Assembly: GCA_023212695.1 (NCBI GenBank)
Contig: JALCCG010000044.1
Span: forward strand, 43,500 to 107,499
Source: Sporisorium sorghi
Taxonomy: Eukaryota > Basidiomycota > Ustilaginomycetes > Ustilaginales > Ustilaginaceae
Reading direction: 5' to 3'
DNA length: 64,000 bases
This document shows, in pieces, positions 1 through 11,386 of the stretch. The notes beneath the pieces are model-generated. The model ran no database searches and was not told the origin of the DNA. It saw nothing but the letters and a program-made list of their open reading frames with translations. A program made the translations under genes and the position numbers. Position 1 is the first letter of the stretch; each line of letters opens with the position of its first letter.

Positions 1-333
1 TGGGACCGAGTAGAGACGATCGCGCAGGTTGAGACAGGCCTGGTAGAGTGAAGAGCCGGCGACGGCCTGCTTGTTGGCGATGGTGTTGGCGGCAGCGGGC
101 GCGCCGGCCATGAGTGCGGCACCGCCGGGCCCGATCAAGGACGAGCCAATGCCGCCATCGGCCGAGCTGGAAGCTGCGGAGGAAATGGTGGATGCGTTCA
201 TGCCTGGCAAGGGACAAGGCGACAGAGGCATGGTGGCCGCCGAGAGGGTGGTTGGGTCAAAAGCGGGCGATGACGAGGACGAGATCGACTGCTTTCGGAC
301 TGATCTGAACGCCAGGGATGTGGAAGCTGCCAT
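1..333 (-). CDS. cdc24: Cdc24-type Rho guanine nucleotide exchange factor, N-terminal fragment (runs off left edge)
   Basis: The minus-strand frame is open from ATG at 333-331 to the window edge (111 codons). The first ~85 residues are Ser/Ala-rich and look disordered. They are followed by NTIANKQAVAGSSLYQACL and LRDRLYSVP, which match the start of the calponin-homology-like region of fungal Cdc24 proteins. Cdc24 activates Cdc42/Rac at sites of polarised growth; in Ustilago it is known as a Rac1 exchange factor. The catalytic DH, PH and PB1 domains lie outside the window, so identity rests on one short conserved block. The start is the first ATG of the frame. No splice site is apparent inside this part. 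Confidence 0.68.
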   Translation of the reverse strand, partial: MAASTSLAFRSVRKQSISSSSSPAFDPTTLSAATMPLSPCPLPGMNASTISSAASSSADGGIGSSLIGPGGAALMAGAPAAANTIANKQAVAGSSLYQACLNLRDRLYSVP

Positions 334-1722
334 GGTCTGTCTGTGTTAGAGCAAGCGAGCAAGCGAACAGCGTCGTTCCAAGATGATAGAGAAAAGCGGG
401 ACGGCTGTAGAGAGTATCGCGAGCGGCCCTGTGAATCCGAGTGAGGCTGTGACGCTTGTTTCCACCGGTGCCTTGACGAAAGTGGAAGCCGATAAAGTGT
501 GAGGGTAGCTGTATACTGGCTACAGACAGGCGAAGGCGAAAGCTATCGCAGCAGATGCACTTGGCAGCAGCACCACACAAGAGTCAGAACGCGAGTGGGA
601 CAGGCGGATAAATCGGCGGATAGTGCGAATCGAGTCGTCTAGCTTGTCGGACCGAAGGATTGAGGGGCCACGCCAAATGAAGTACGCGGATGATGTCGAG
701 ACAGCGAGAGAGCGAGCGAGAGAGAGAGAGAGAGAGAGAGCGGGTGGGACGATGCAAACGAGGTGGACCGAGGACGAGACTGAGACTGCTGTAGCCGGCA
801 AAAGCAGAGACGGATCAAAGGAACGAGCGAGACAAGCGAGTGGAGAGCGCGAAAGATCCGGTCGTCATGGAGTTGTTGTTGTTGAGACAAGGCAATGCAG
901 ATGCGGAGACAATGATGTAATGAAAGACGAGCGATTCGGGATCCAGTCCAAGATATCGGGGGGGGGGGTGCGGAGGCGACTGCTGTTTGTCGCAAATGTG
1001 GTGGTGGTTGTGGTGGCTGGATGGAGAGGTTTTGGTCAAAGTGAATGAAGGTTGGGAAGGAAATGACGGAGACAGAGCGATGAGGAGCAGGAGGAGCAAG
1101 AGCAAGAGCAACGATGAAATGGCGTCGAGACGATCCAAAAAATTCAAGGGTCAGACAGCGCAAAGAGAGAGAGCAAAGAGAGCAAAGAGAGGGCGTCGTC
1201 TGCTTGCGCTTGTGAGCGAAATTGAGAGGCGTGTGTCGGCCAGCAACTCTAGCTGGTTGGCTGGGCAGCTGCGCGTCGGATGGAATTGAGGGGGGAAACA
1301 GCAGAGAGGAAAATCACGCGTGTGTGTATGTGTGCGTGCGTGCGTGCGTGCGTGTGTGCAGCAGCAGCCAAATCGGGTTCCAAGAGAGTGTTTCGACAGA
1401 ACTGTGCTTGCCGCTCGCTAGCAACCACTGCGACTCTTGCTCTTCCTCATCCTCTTTCTCTCACTCGCCTCGCTTAGGTAGAGCGTTTGTCGCAAACAGA
1501 TCTACAATCGAACCTCGACATCGAACCGAATGCGCATCGACGCTCGCTGTGGTGTCACTGTAGCATTCTGGTGTGTGTAAGAAAGCAAATTGTTGTTGGT
1601 AGCACACTAACGCTAATATGATGCAATGCGAGGCTGGCTGCTCTGGTAGCGGGCTACGCAAGGAGGCAGCCTAAAATGCAGCAGAGACGCATCCACAACC
1701 TCTTTCTCTAGCAAGCAGCATG

Positions 1723-1758
<36 letters not shown>

Positions 1759-3120
1759 CAAAGCAAGGGCTGAGACCCGATTCCGAGAGAGTGCACCAGA
1801 GCACTGCTGTGTATGAACAGGGGCTTCGTCTGCTTGCTCGTCCTGTTTTGGTCTTGGGCGCCGCCTCCAAGCGAGAAACAGACTGAAGAGCAAGTTGTCA
1901 CACGCAGGCGCTACTGAGCTTGGGCGAAATGAAAAAAAAAAACAGAGCTGTGGTGACTGTTTCTCTCTCTCTCTCTCTTTCTTTTGAGATTTGAGGCCGC
2001 CCCCCACGCACGCGGCGCTTGTCACTCGAGACGGCACTTTGCCTGTGTCTTCGCTCAGGGTCAGGCGAAAAATCGGAATTTCAAACCAGAATCCAAACAC
2101 AGCTGGCGGAGAGAGGCCCAATTGCGAAAATGAAGCCTCGGATTTTGGCTCGCTCACTCGACGGTCGAATATCTGATCGTCCCGAAAAAGCACGAAAAGA
2201 CGTCGAAAAAAAAAGGGGAGTCGAAAATGAGCCTGAAATTCATTCTCGACTGTCAGTCAACGGCTTGAAGCGTCACACGAGCTCGACACAGCTTTCTTGC
2301 ACAGCGTGCACAGCTTTGTCGACAGCGAGCCAGCGAGCCAGCAACGGGCTACACCGACAACCGTCTATCATTGCGCCGTCGTTTCAAGGGTGTCAGAAAT
2401 TCAGGGTCTCCAGAGGCAAAGTTGACCGGTCGAGTGTGGACGTGCATCGAAAATCATCGTCTCTCTTTTGCGGCGAAAGGGAACAGCTTCCAGAAGCCCG
2501 GGCTGGTTTAGGATTGTGATTGGCTGGCGGCACATTTTGACAGCGGCAAAGTCTGAAGCGGTGGTCTCGCAGCTTCTGTTCGGTCTTGGCACAGCGCCGC
2601 AAGCAAGCTCGCATGCAATGTAATCGATACTCTCCAGCCATGCGCGGCTATGCAACCCTCTTTTCTCTAGAGTTCGGTGCTCGAGACACTAATCTTTCTG
2701 GTTGCAAATGCCGAAGCTGCTCAAGCCAAGGGTGCGTGCATCGAGCGCGGTGAATTCAACATGTCACTTTGAGCTTGAACGCCGTATCGCACCCCCACAC
2801 CGCCGAGGGCCCACCTCGACACGGCACCGTTGATGAAATCAACCCACGCCCCACGGCTGAGGACGCCACAGAGCCCAGCGTATCGGTACACAATGGGCGG
2901 CGGCGCCGTTCGGAGTCCGCACCCCGTGCTAGTAGGGCGAACTCGCACGGGTCGATCTGTTTGTGGCTTGCGCTGTGTCGATCTCGCCTTCTTCGCGACA
3001 ATCATACACCGGAGAACTTGAACTAAAAAGTGTCCTTCACTGCTCTGGCGAATGCACGCTTTGCGGCCAAGCTTGTTGGATTAAGATCTGTCTATGTGAT
3101 ACGCAGCGTTGAGTGTACAG
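334..3120. other. 2.8 kb non-coding stretch between cdc24 and pex6
   Basis: This region holds the presumptive cdc24 promoter/5' UTR and the pex6 3' flank. I find no ORF with recognisable protein features. The open frames are low-complexity reading of simple repeats. Visible repeats are an AG run at 719-740, G11 at 958-968, a TGCG/TG run at about 1328-1358, an AG run at about 1725-1754 and a CT run at about 1962-1979. Confidence 0.6.
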
Positions 3121-6100
3121 CTATGCCTTGCCTTTACCTTTAGCCTTGCGTCTAGCTTCGGCCGCTTCCTGCTCCTCGTCGGCATTGTCCAGCGCATCGC
3201 CCGTCTCCCTTGCCGCAAGCAGCTGCTTCAGCCCAGCAGCGCCATTGCTACCGTTCGCCGCCGCCTGGACTGCACGCAACAGCTGCTCCTCGCCCACGGT
3301 GCCATTCACCGGTGGCTGCTCGTCCTCCTTCTTGGGCGCCGAGAACTTAGCCTGCACCTCGCGATAATGCTGCATCTCCTGCTCGCTCACGGACGGCGTG
3401 AGCTCCCCCAACGCGCGTGAGAAATCCGCCCTATTCACCCGTACCTCGATCTCCTCGCTGCTCGCCATCTCCGCGAGGTAGTACTGCGCAGTCAGCGGGT
3501 GCGGGTGCTTCTTCTCGCCCCCGGTCGCATTGATCTCCGCAATCCGCGCATCCACCTCGGCCGCTTTGCGCGTCATCGCCTTCAACATCGCGTCCGAGCA
3601 CAAGGCGTAGAAGTCGGCACCCGTCAAATTCATCGGGCACTGCTCGGCGATGCAGCTGAGATCGCCCAGGTCCGGGTCGAGCTTGAACTTTCGCGTTAGC
3701 GCCTGGATGATGTTGAGCTGGGCCGCGTGGGTTTCCGAGACGGAGAGGTAGAGCATGCGGTCGAAGCGGCCGGGGCGGAGGAGTGCGGGGTCGAGAAGGT
3801 CAGGGCGATTCGTTGCGCCGATGACGAAGACGTCGGTGCCTTCCGAGGAGCCCGCCATGCCGTCGAGCTCGGCGAGGAGCTGCGAGACGATGCGGTCCAT
3901 TACGCCGCCACTGTCGCCCTGATTACCGCGTTTGGGAGCGACCGAGTCGAGCTCGTCGAAAAAGACGACGCACGGCTTGGCATCGCGTGCCCGCTGAAAG
4001 ACGCGTCGTACGTTGGCTTCCGATTCACCGATGTACATGTTGAGCAGCTCCGGACCTTTGACGGAGAAGAAATTGAGCGAGCACGACGTCGCGACCGCTT
4101 TGGCGAGGAGGGTCTTGCCTGTTCCTGGCGGGCCGTAGAGCAGGATTCCGGATCGTTTTTTCAGGCCGTCGCTGAAGAGTTCCGGGTGCTCGAGCGGCAG
4201 CTGGATCGTGTCTAGGATGTCCGACTTGACCGAGGCGAGACCGCCGACGTCGTCCCAGGTGACATTGGGGATCTTGGGCGCGCCGATGGATTCCGAGTAG
4301 CTCGAGCGCGCCTTGTTCAGCGCTTGGTCCACGTCGGCGCCCGTGATGGCGAGGCCGGCGAGGAACAGGTCGCGGTCCGATACGGTTGAGGCTGTGACGG
4401 GGAGCGCTTTGCGCACGCGGCTGATCGAGGTCAGCTTGGAGCGCGAGGCGAGGTTGACAAGGTCCGCGGCGACCAGCGCGGCCGTCTGCGTCGCGAGGTT
4501 CTTGAGGTCGACGTCCGGGGCGAGGATCGTATCCTTCAGGGTGATCTCGAGCATGGCGCGTCGTTCGGCCTCGTTAGGGGCGTTGAAGGTGACTTCGTGC
4601 TTGAAGCAGCCCAATACGCCCGAGGGGCACTTGTCCGGGTCGCTCGTCGTGCCGAATACCGCCACGGGCATCGCAGCCGCAGCCTGACCTGCTTCGGCTC
4701 CTTGCTCGCTCGTCACGCTCCGCAGCTCGTCGCAGCAGTTCTGCAGCGCTGTGGCCAGCGGAGGCTCCTGGCCCGTCTCGAGCGTCTGACTCTTGCGTGC
4801 AAGAGCTTCGATGTTCCGCAGCAGAAAGATGCAGGGTGCGCACTCGGCGGCCTTCTGGAACCGCGCCCGTAGAATCCCCTCGGTGCGCACGTCCGTGTCC
4901 GAGATGACGTCGAAGCAGTCCACCTCGACCAGCTGCACACCAGCCGCTTTGGCCACCCACCGCGCCACCGTCTTCTTGCCGCATCCACGCGCGCCCTTGA
5001 GCAGCACGCTGAGATGCAGCCCGAACCGGCTCGCGTTGCTCTGCAGCGTCGCAGTCAGCAGCGACGAGAGCACCGCGTACGGGCTCGAGGGCGCAACGAG
5101 CGGCGCGACCAGACTGCGCAGCTCGGCACTCGACAGCTCGGTGGGCAAGCTCGGCGTGTCCGACGACACGCCGAGCCAGCGATCGCAGTTGGCGACGCGG
5201 CACTGCTCCACGCCCGTCTGCACCATCTTGGCGACGTTGGGGTCGACGATGCAGCCCAGCTCGCCGATCTGCGACTGCAACGCAAGTGTACGCACAGCCT
5301 CGTCCGTCGTCTGGCTCGCTACGGCCTGGTCTGGTGCGACGAGCTCGGAGCGCAGGTCGGTGACTTTGAAGTAGACCGTGGCCGTTTTGGCTGCTCCAGG
5401 ACCGGAGGGGAGTCGAAGCTCGTGAATGTCGTCTGGAGCCGAGTCGGTGTTGCCCTCCTGTTCGGCTTCTCTGCTGACGAAGCGGGCTTTGCTGGCTTCG
5501 ATGGCGACGGCGATCACGTCGCCGTTTCGACAGATGCGCCGGCGGTCCTCGAAGAAGGTGCGCAGGGCGTCGAGAAAAAGGCCTTGGTAGGCTCGGTCCA
5601 CGCTGAGGGGTCCCGCTACACGCGCGATGCGCAGACTCTCCGCAAAGGGGACGGGGACGGGACACGACCGCACCAGAGCCGAGACGTCCTGCTGCTGTGT
5701 TGACGGCCGCGATCCCAGCACGCGGAGCACGACGCTGCGCGCGGAAGCGGAGAACACTTGGTCTCCGAGGATGTTCTGCGCGAGGATCGGTGACATGTGT
5801 ACGGTCACAGAGCCGTCTGCAGAGGCAGGCAGGTCAGGACTGGATAGGATGCGCACCAGCCTCGTCGTCGAGTCGCCTTGGGCGCTCGCTGCGAGCCAGT
5901 CTCCGTTGAAAGCGCCGAGGGAGGCCATCTCCTTCTCGGTAGCCAGCACCACATTCTCTTCATCGATGTTGTCCTGCGCCGCGCCAGTGAGAGGCGAAGG
6001 TTCGGCAGAGGTGGACGCCTGTGTGAACCAGTGCGAGATGGCGGCAACCAACGTCGAAGGGCCCTGAAGCAGCTCGAGCGTGCAGCGTTTGACGCGGCTG

Positions 6101-6225
6101 ATGTCCTTGGGCCGATGCGGAAGGGCGCTTGCTGCCCTGCCATCTGTGGCTGGATCGATGGAGATGTCGAGGTTGGAAAAGTCCTGCAGCACTGTTTGTG
6201 CGAGGAAACGTTCGTCGATCTCGAG

Positions 6226-6264
<39 letters not shown>

Positions 6265-7008
6265 CTGTAGCTCGTCGGCGCTGTCGGATGCTTGGTGTGT
6301 TGCGATTCCGGCGTCGCTAGCTGATGTGATGGAGAAGGAGTCTTCTGATACGCTCGAGATCATCGAGCCGTCTAGGAGGTCTGTATCTGAGCCGTCTTCT
6401 TGCAGTGTAAGCAGCACCTCTGACGAGTCTGCTGTGAAGACGCCTTGCAGCAACGGTTCGAGCATCACCACTCGAAGAGGTGCCACTGTCGTTCCAAGCT
6501 GCGGACGGATCACCTGGCCTTGGCGCAAGATCTTGCCGTCCAACTGGCGCACCAGCTCGTCTTGGTTCTCGTTGGCAGCATCGTAGCTCGCCAACGAGGT
6601 CGCTTGCAGGTAAACGAGAGACGCATCGACGGGCGTATGAGGCTCGACGTAGACGCGCCTGGGTTGGTCAGAGCGGTAGGATCGAGCGGACGAGCGCAAG
6701 ACGGATGCGACGGCTTTGGAAGCTTCGAGCCAGAGTCCGGCAGTATCTTGGGTGCTCTTGACTGCGTACACGACCAAGGCGGGGAGGTTGGACAGTCGTA
6801 GTTGCCGACCAGATGATGGGCGCAAGCTGATTGCGAGCTTGTGCGACGACGAAGCCGGCTTGGAGGTGGATGCTGAGGACGGACTAGAGGGTGACAGGAT
6901 GTTCCAGAGGGCAGGCGAGACAGCGACGACTTGGTCCGAGACCGCCTCTCGTTCACCGACGAGCAGGTCGACGACGAGCTCGCGTGTGGGTAGGATGGAG
7001 ATCGTCAT
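3121..7008 (-). CDS. pex6: Peroxisomal biogenesis AAA+ ATPase Pex6
   Basis: This is an intronless ORF of 1295 aa. Pex6 forms the Pex1/Pex6 hexamer that pulls ubiquitinated receptor Pex5 out of the peroxisomal membrane. The C-terminal ATPase domain (D2) is canonical: Walker A GPPGTGKT near residue 958, Walker B VVFFDELDS near 1015, then the GATNRPDLLDPALLRPGRFD block. The D1 domain is degenerate (GARGCGKKT near 671, LLRNIEAL in place of Walker B), as is typical for Pex6. The N-terminal ~600 residues are divergent and carry a run of 13 Asp near 248-260, encoded by a GAC repeat at 6225-6263. I chose ATG 7008 (MTISILP) over the in-frame ATG at 7443 because the upstream 145 residues look like translated leader. 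Pex1 is the alternative, but the block after D2 fits Pex6 better. Confidence 0.9.
6222..6263. repeat. GTC/GAC trinucleotide repeat in pex6
   Basis: About 14 uninterrupted GTC units (GAC on the coding strand) encode the poly-Asp run in the Pex6 N-terminal region. This is likely a length-variable tract. Confidence 0.9.
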
Positions 7009-7656
7009 TGTCGCAGTCCGTGCCTCACCACTTCGCAAGGCTCTGATTGGATGACAATATGTGGTGGTGGTACAGAGCAACTTGGAAAACGGATTGATTG
7101 AAAGAAAAGCGAGCGGTTTCGCTTCCCGAACCGGAGCGGAAAGTGTAGAGAAGGCAAGGCAGACAAAAGCGCGTGAACGAGACAAGGCCAATGCGAAGGC
7201 GAAGGCGAATCCCCCACTGAGAGAGCGGCGCTTGGCAAAGCAAGAAACAAGGCTTTCACCAAGACTCGCACAGACAAGAAAGAGAGAGTCGGGCCGGCGA
7301 GCACCGGTGAAATTCAACAGGCTTGCACCGGCGCTCAACTTTCTCACTTGCATCTCCTCCTTTTTCAGCATCTGCACCTTGACCACCCCACCAGTGCTGT
7401 ATACAAGATGAACCCTACGATGGCCTCCAACCGCTGACAACATGGAAAAACGTGACGATCAAGTCTGAAAGAGATGAAAGCTTCACGGCCAGTCTAAGCA
7501 TTTATATCAAAGTGTTAGATTCGAGCATACACGTGACCTGAGCATGGGCCTCACCGAATTTTGTCGTCGAATTGCTTCTCTTTGCTGCGCTTTTGCCTCG
7601 ATTCTCTTCTTTCCTTCACACTTCGCATCACGAACGGGAAGGCTCGAATCGACATC
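7009..7656. promoter_or_regulatory. Shared divergent promoter region of pex6 and the two-RRM gene
   Basis: A 648 bp stretch separates the head-to-head starts at 7008 (minus) and 7657 (plus). It contains GCGAAG-type short repeats at about 7188-7208 and pyrimidine-rich sequence before 7657. No gene is supported here. No TATA box is obvious near either start. Confidence 0.5.
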
Positions 7657-10086
7657 ATGGCGAGCAACGAAGACACAGACGACCTCTACGCTGACCTCTA
7701 CGGCCCAGATGGATCGGGAGACGGCGACCAATCCTTCCTCGGAGGCGAGGGCGGTGAGGACAACGCTCAACCCAGCGACGAGCAGGACCTCATCGGATAC
7801 GAACAAGACGATCACAACAGCAAGCAAGGCAACAGCAACGACAAGCCAGAAGAGAAGCCAGCGCCAGCTCCTAGCTCTGCCTCCTTCATCCCTCCTCCGT
7901 CGACGTCTGCTCCAGCGCAATCGGCCGAGACGGGTCTGCAGATCAAAGGCAGCTTCATCCCTCCGCCGGCAGCTAGCTCGACTCCTCACTCTCACAGTGA
8001 TGTGCGAGATCTGACGCCAGCGAGTCACAATGATGCTTCCGCCAATCAGCAGTCCGCTTCACACCCGTCGCAAGGGGCAGGCGGCGGCGACGATGGGCAG
8101 AACGGTGGAACTGAGGGCGAGCGTTCAGACAATCGATCAATCATGCCTCACGAGATGCCTGAAGAAGGGTGAGTATCTTGATCCTAGTCAGCTGCCCGCT
8201 AATCACAGTCCATATCACCAAAAGAGATCGACTTGCATAGAGAATGATCGCGGAACAAGATGGCCCCTCTGCCTCTGCACGCAATGGCACGCAGGCACGG
8301 GAGAAGGCTTGTTCCTCATCTAGATTACACTCGTCATAAACGCTCCTAGCCGCTAGTGCAACCCTTCAGCCTCTTCTCTCGCCGCATCATCACCACTAGA
8401 CAGTCCATTGACACTTGGCACTCTACTTTTCACGCATCGTCATTGCTACTTGCTACTCGCACTTCATCATCGCCATCAACATCGTCACTCGCAACCCATT
8501 CGCACATCATGATGATGGAATGCCAAATCCGTTGCCTCTGTACGCGCTCTGCTTTTCGTCCTTCCGACTGGCTCGCCTTCGACGACTGCCCGGCATGTCA
8601 CTCGATTGCTGGCAAATCGCTTGACAATGAAACAACAGGAAAATGTTTATCGGCGGTTTGAACTGGGACACAACCGAAGGTGACTATCTCGTTCCCCCGT
8701 GGCTCGATGCTGTTCACCCTTGCACACACAAAGAGACGAAAGCTCCCGCCAACTTTTGCAGGCTGAACGCTGGACTGACGCATGCTTTTTCAATATCTCA
8801 TAGACTCGCTGCGACGATACTTTTCGCAGTTCGGCGAGGTCGGCCACTGCACCATCATGCGCGACAACATGACCGGCCGTTCCCGCGGATTCGCCTTTCT
8901 CAACTTTGTCGATCCCAAGGCGGTCAACACGGTCGTGGTGCGCGAGCACTACCTCGACGGTAAGGTGATCGACCCCAAACGAGCCATCCCGCGTCCGCAG
9001 CGCGACAGCAACTACAACCACCATCAGAACGGCGGCGGTTCCGCACACTCCAACTATGGCGGCATGGGCGGCGCCAGTGGCGGAGGCTATTGTGCGCAGA
9101 ACCAGAAGCTCTTTGTGGGTGGGCTGCCGCCCTCGGCGACGCCGGCGTCGTTCCGGACGTTTTTCGAGCAGTTTGGCACGCTGGTCGAGTGCACGTGTAT
9201 GATGGATCGCGAGACGGGCAACCCGCGTGGGTTTGGGTTCTTGACGTACCAGGACGACGCGGCGCTGCAGCACGTGCTGAATACGCGACCGCTCGTGTTC
9301 GACGGCAAGGAGGTCGACGTCAAGCGCGCCCAGTCCAAGAACGACCCGCAGTCGCTCCAGATCCGACGCCAGCAACGGATCGACAATCCTGAAATGGCCA
9401 TGGGCATGGGTGGCATGGGCATGCAGCAGAGCGGTGGACGATACGGCATGAACAACGACTACAACGCCGGAGGCGCGGGCAACTTTGGCGGCAACACCAA
9501 CGCGTGGGCGATGAACCCGATGATGATGGGCATGGGCACCGCCGATCCGAACGCCATGGCGCAGATGTACCAGAGCATGGGCTGGGGCAACGCCAACTGG
9601 AACCCGCAGATGGCATGGCAGCAGATGATGGCGAGCATGGCGGGGCAGGCGGGCAACGCTGCGGGAGCGGGTGCAGGCATGGACATGGGCGCCATGATGT
9701 CGAGCATGGGCATGGGCGGCATGGGCATGATGGGTGCTGGGATGGGTAGTATGAGCCCGCCGATGAACAGCGCGATGAGCCCGAATGCGCAGCCCGCGGC
9801 AGCCGTTGCTCCTCCGACAGGTCCCAAGGCGTTGTCCAACAACGGGGAGGATCGCAATGACCGCAGCGGGCCGGCGACGGCGGGGCGGTTCCAGCGTGGA
9901 GGTGGCTTCAACAACAACGGAGGTCCGCGTCCGCCTACGGGTCCGAGGTACGATCGCGAAAGGTCGCCCAACAGAGGAGGTGACGATCGCAATGGCGGTG
10001 GTGGTGGGGGATACCGAAGAGAGCGCAGCCCCAACCGTCGTGATGACGGCAGACGGTACGATAACGGCAACCGCAACCGATACTGA
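7657..10086 (+). CDS. Hrp1/Nab4-type RNA-binding protein with two RRM domains (3 exons)
   Basis: Exons are 7657-8168, 8639-8679 and 8804-10086, giving 611 aa. The junctions restore GKMFIGGLNWDTTED, which closely matches the start of RRM1 in yeast Hrp1 (cleavage factor IB). RRM1 spans about residues 172-247 with RNP1 RSRGFAFLNF. It is followed by the family hallmark LDGKVIDPKRAIPR. RRM2 starts near 286 (KLFVGGLPPSA, RNP1 NPRGFGFLTY). The first 170 residues are acidic and disordered. The C-terminal half is Met/Gly/Asn-rich and ends in RGG and RERSPNR repeats, as in shuttling hnRNPs. The expected role is poly(A)-site selection and mRNA export in the nucleus. Intron 1 is 470 nt (GTGAGT...ACAG) and intron 2 is 124 nt (GTGACT...ATAG). 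A Musashi/DAZAP-like hnRNP is the alternative name. Confidence 0.88.
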
Positions 10087-10267
10087 TGTTCTCTAGGGCG
10101 ATCATTCGAAATGCCTACGAAGCCAACGCGGATTCTGCTTGCAATGTGTGTCTTCAATGTGTCGATGTGCCGGTGCTCACGCATGTGCTGTCAGGGGAGA
10201 CGAATCACACGCATGGTCACAAGTGCCGCAGTCGATGAATTTGTATTGAGGCTGAAGATACGCTCGT

Positions 10268-11386
10268 TCACTTTGCACCCGTAGCCTGCTTGGCCGCCTC
10301 GTCGATCTTCTTCTCAATGTCCAGACCAATGAGCACATCGAGCGTACGCACAAACCACCAGCGTCCGCACTCGGCCTCCTCGTCCTCGCGCTGAGCCTCT
10401 TCCAGCGGGAACCCGACGTGTTCCGCCACCTTCTGCGCCAGCTTCTTGGTCGCGTCCTGCTGGCTCTTCTCCAGATCCGACTGCGAAATGAGGTCGAACT
10501 TGACCGCTGCGGCGAGCGCTCTTTCATCCGCATACGGGAAGACCTGGGGCCACTGCGACTGGATGCGGCGCAGGAAGATGTCCACGCCGCCGGGGCCGAG
10601 GCCGTTGATCTGCTTCGTCAGCACGGCCTTCACCTGCTCCGCGACCTGGAACGCGTCCTGCTTATCCTCCGTCTGCTCCAGAGCCTGGTCGAGGATCGGA
10701 CGCAGCGTATCGCGTGCCTCGCCGTCCTTACCCTCGCACAACGCCGTAATGCCCTCAGCCAGACTCCCCAGCTGCACAGCCGTCTTCTCCTTATGCTGCG
10801 TCCTCGCCTCCCACAACGCCGCCCTGCGCCCCTCGTTGCCCGCCTCCTCCAGGTCCTGCGCGCTGCGGAAAAAGTACGGCTTGTTGAGCAGCGTCTCGAT
10901 CGCCCTCAACCCCAGCCGGTGCGAGATGGGCTTGCTCAGCAGCATGGCGCACAGCAGCGTCTGGAACGCCGTCAGGTCCGAGTTCGGGTACGAGAGGTAG
11001 CCAGCGGATCCGGCGCCCTCGCGCTTGTTTTCGTATGGTTCGGGCGGCGTGCGGACCGTTTCGCCGCCCTCGGCAGCGGTGTCGGTCTCGCCCTTGCCAT
11101 CCGGGATGGAGGGGTGAGCGAGCGACCACGCGGTGTCCGAGTGCAGCCACGTGAGGGAGTCGCCGAAGGATTCGAGCTTCGTCTGCTGCACTTCGAGGAT
11201 CGAGTCTGCGTTGCTGTTGGCGGTGGTCTTGGGCTTCTTGGGCTCGGGGGAGGCGGCGGCGTCAGCGGTTTCCTCTTTGGGAGCCACCTGCTCGTTGTCG
11301 CGCTTGGCGCCGGCTTTGCTGTCTCTTGGCTCCGGCTTGGAGTCAACCTGCTGTTGGCCGGAGGCTTGTCTACGTGTGGATACCAT
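10268..11386 (-). CDS. Conserved fungal protein with a helix-hairpin-helix (HhH-GPD-like) fold, function unknown
   Basis: This is an intronless ORF of 372 aa from ATG 11386. Residues 1-75 are basic/acidic, disordered and contain KKPK, a possible nuclear signal. The remainder is helical. Near residue 262 there is INGLGPGGVDIFLRRIQ followed by a Pro-Tyr-Ala-Asp turn, which resembles the HhH hairpin and the following Asp of the endonuclease III/DNA glycosylase fold. The usual catalytic Lys of bifunctional glycosylases is absent, and I see no C-terminal iron-sulphur Cys cluster. A DNA-binding or repair-related role is therefore only inferred. It lies convergent with the two-RRM gene, 181 bp apart. 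A strong start context and lack of stops over 1.1 kb support a real gene. Confidence 0.75.
   Translation of the reverse strand: MVSTRRQASGQQQVDSKPEPRDSKAGAKRDNEQVAPKEETADAAASPEPKKPKTTANSNADSILEVQQTKLESFGDSLTWLHSDTAWSLAHPSIPDGKGETDTAAEGGETVRTPPEPYENKREGAGSAGYLSYPNSDLTAFQTLLCAMLLSKPISHRLGLRAIETLLNKPYFFRSAQDLEEAGNEGRRAALWEARTQHKEKTAVQLGSLAEGITALCEGKDGEARDTLRPILDQALEQTEDKQDAFQVAEQVKAVLTKQINGLGPGGVDIFLRRIQSQWPQVFPYADERALAAAVKFDLISQSDLEKSQQDATKKLAQKVAEHVGFPLEEAQREDEEAECGRWWFVRTLDVLIGLDIEKKIDEAAKQATGAK

Noticed and set aside
1708..2193. 161-codon minus-strand frame
   Set aside because: Its Ser/Leu repeats are translation of an AG/CT dinucleotide run; no support.
7009..7443. 145-residue N-terminal extension of Pex6
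   Set aside because: Residues are Phe/Ala/Ser-rich leader translation; ATG 7008 begins a plausible Pex6 N-terminus.
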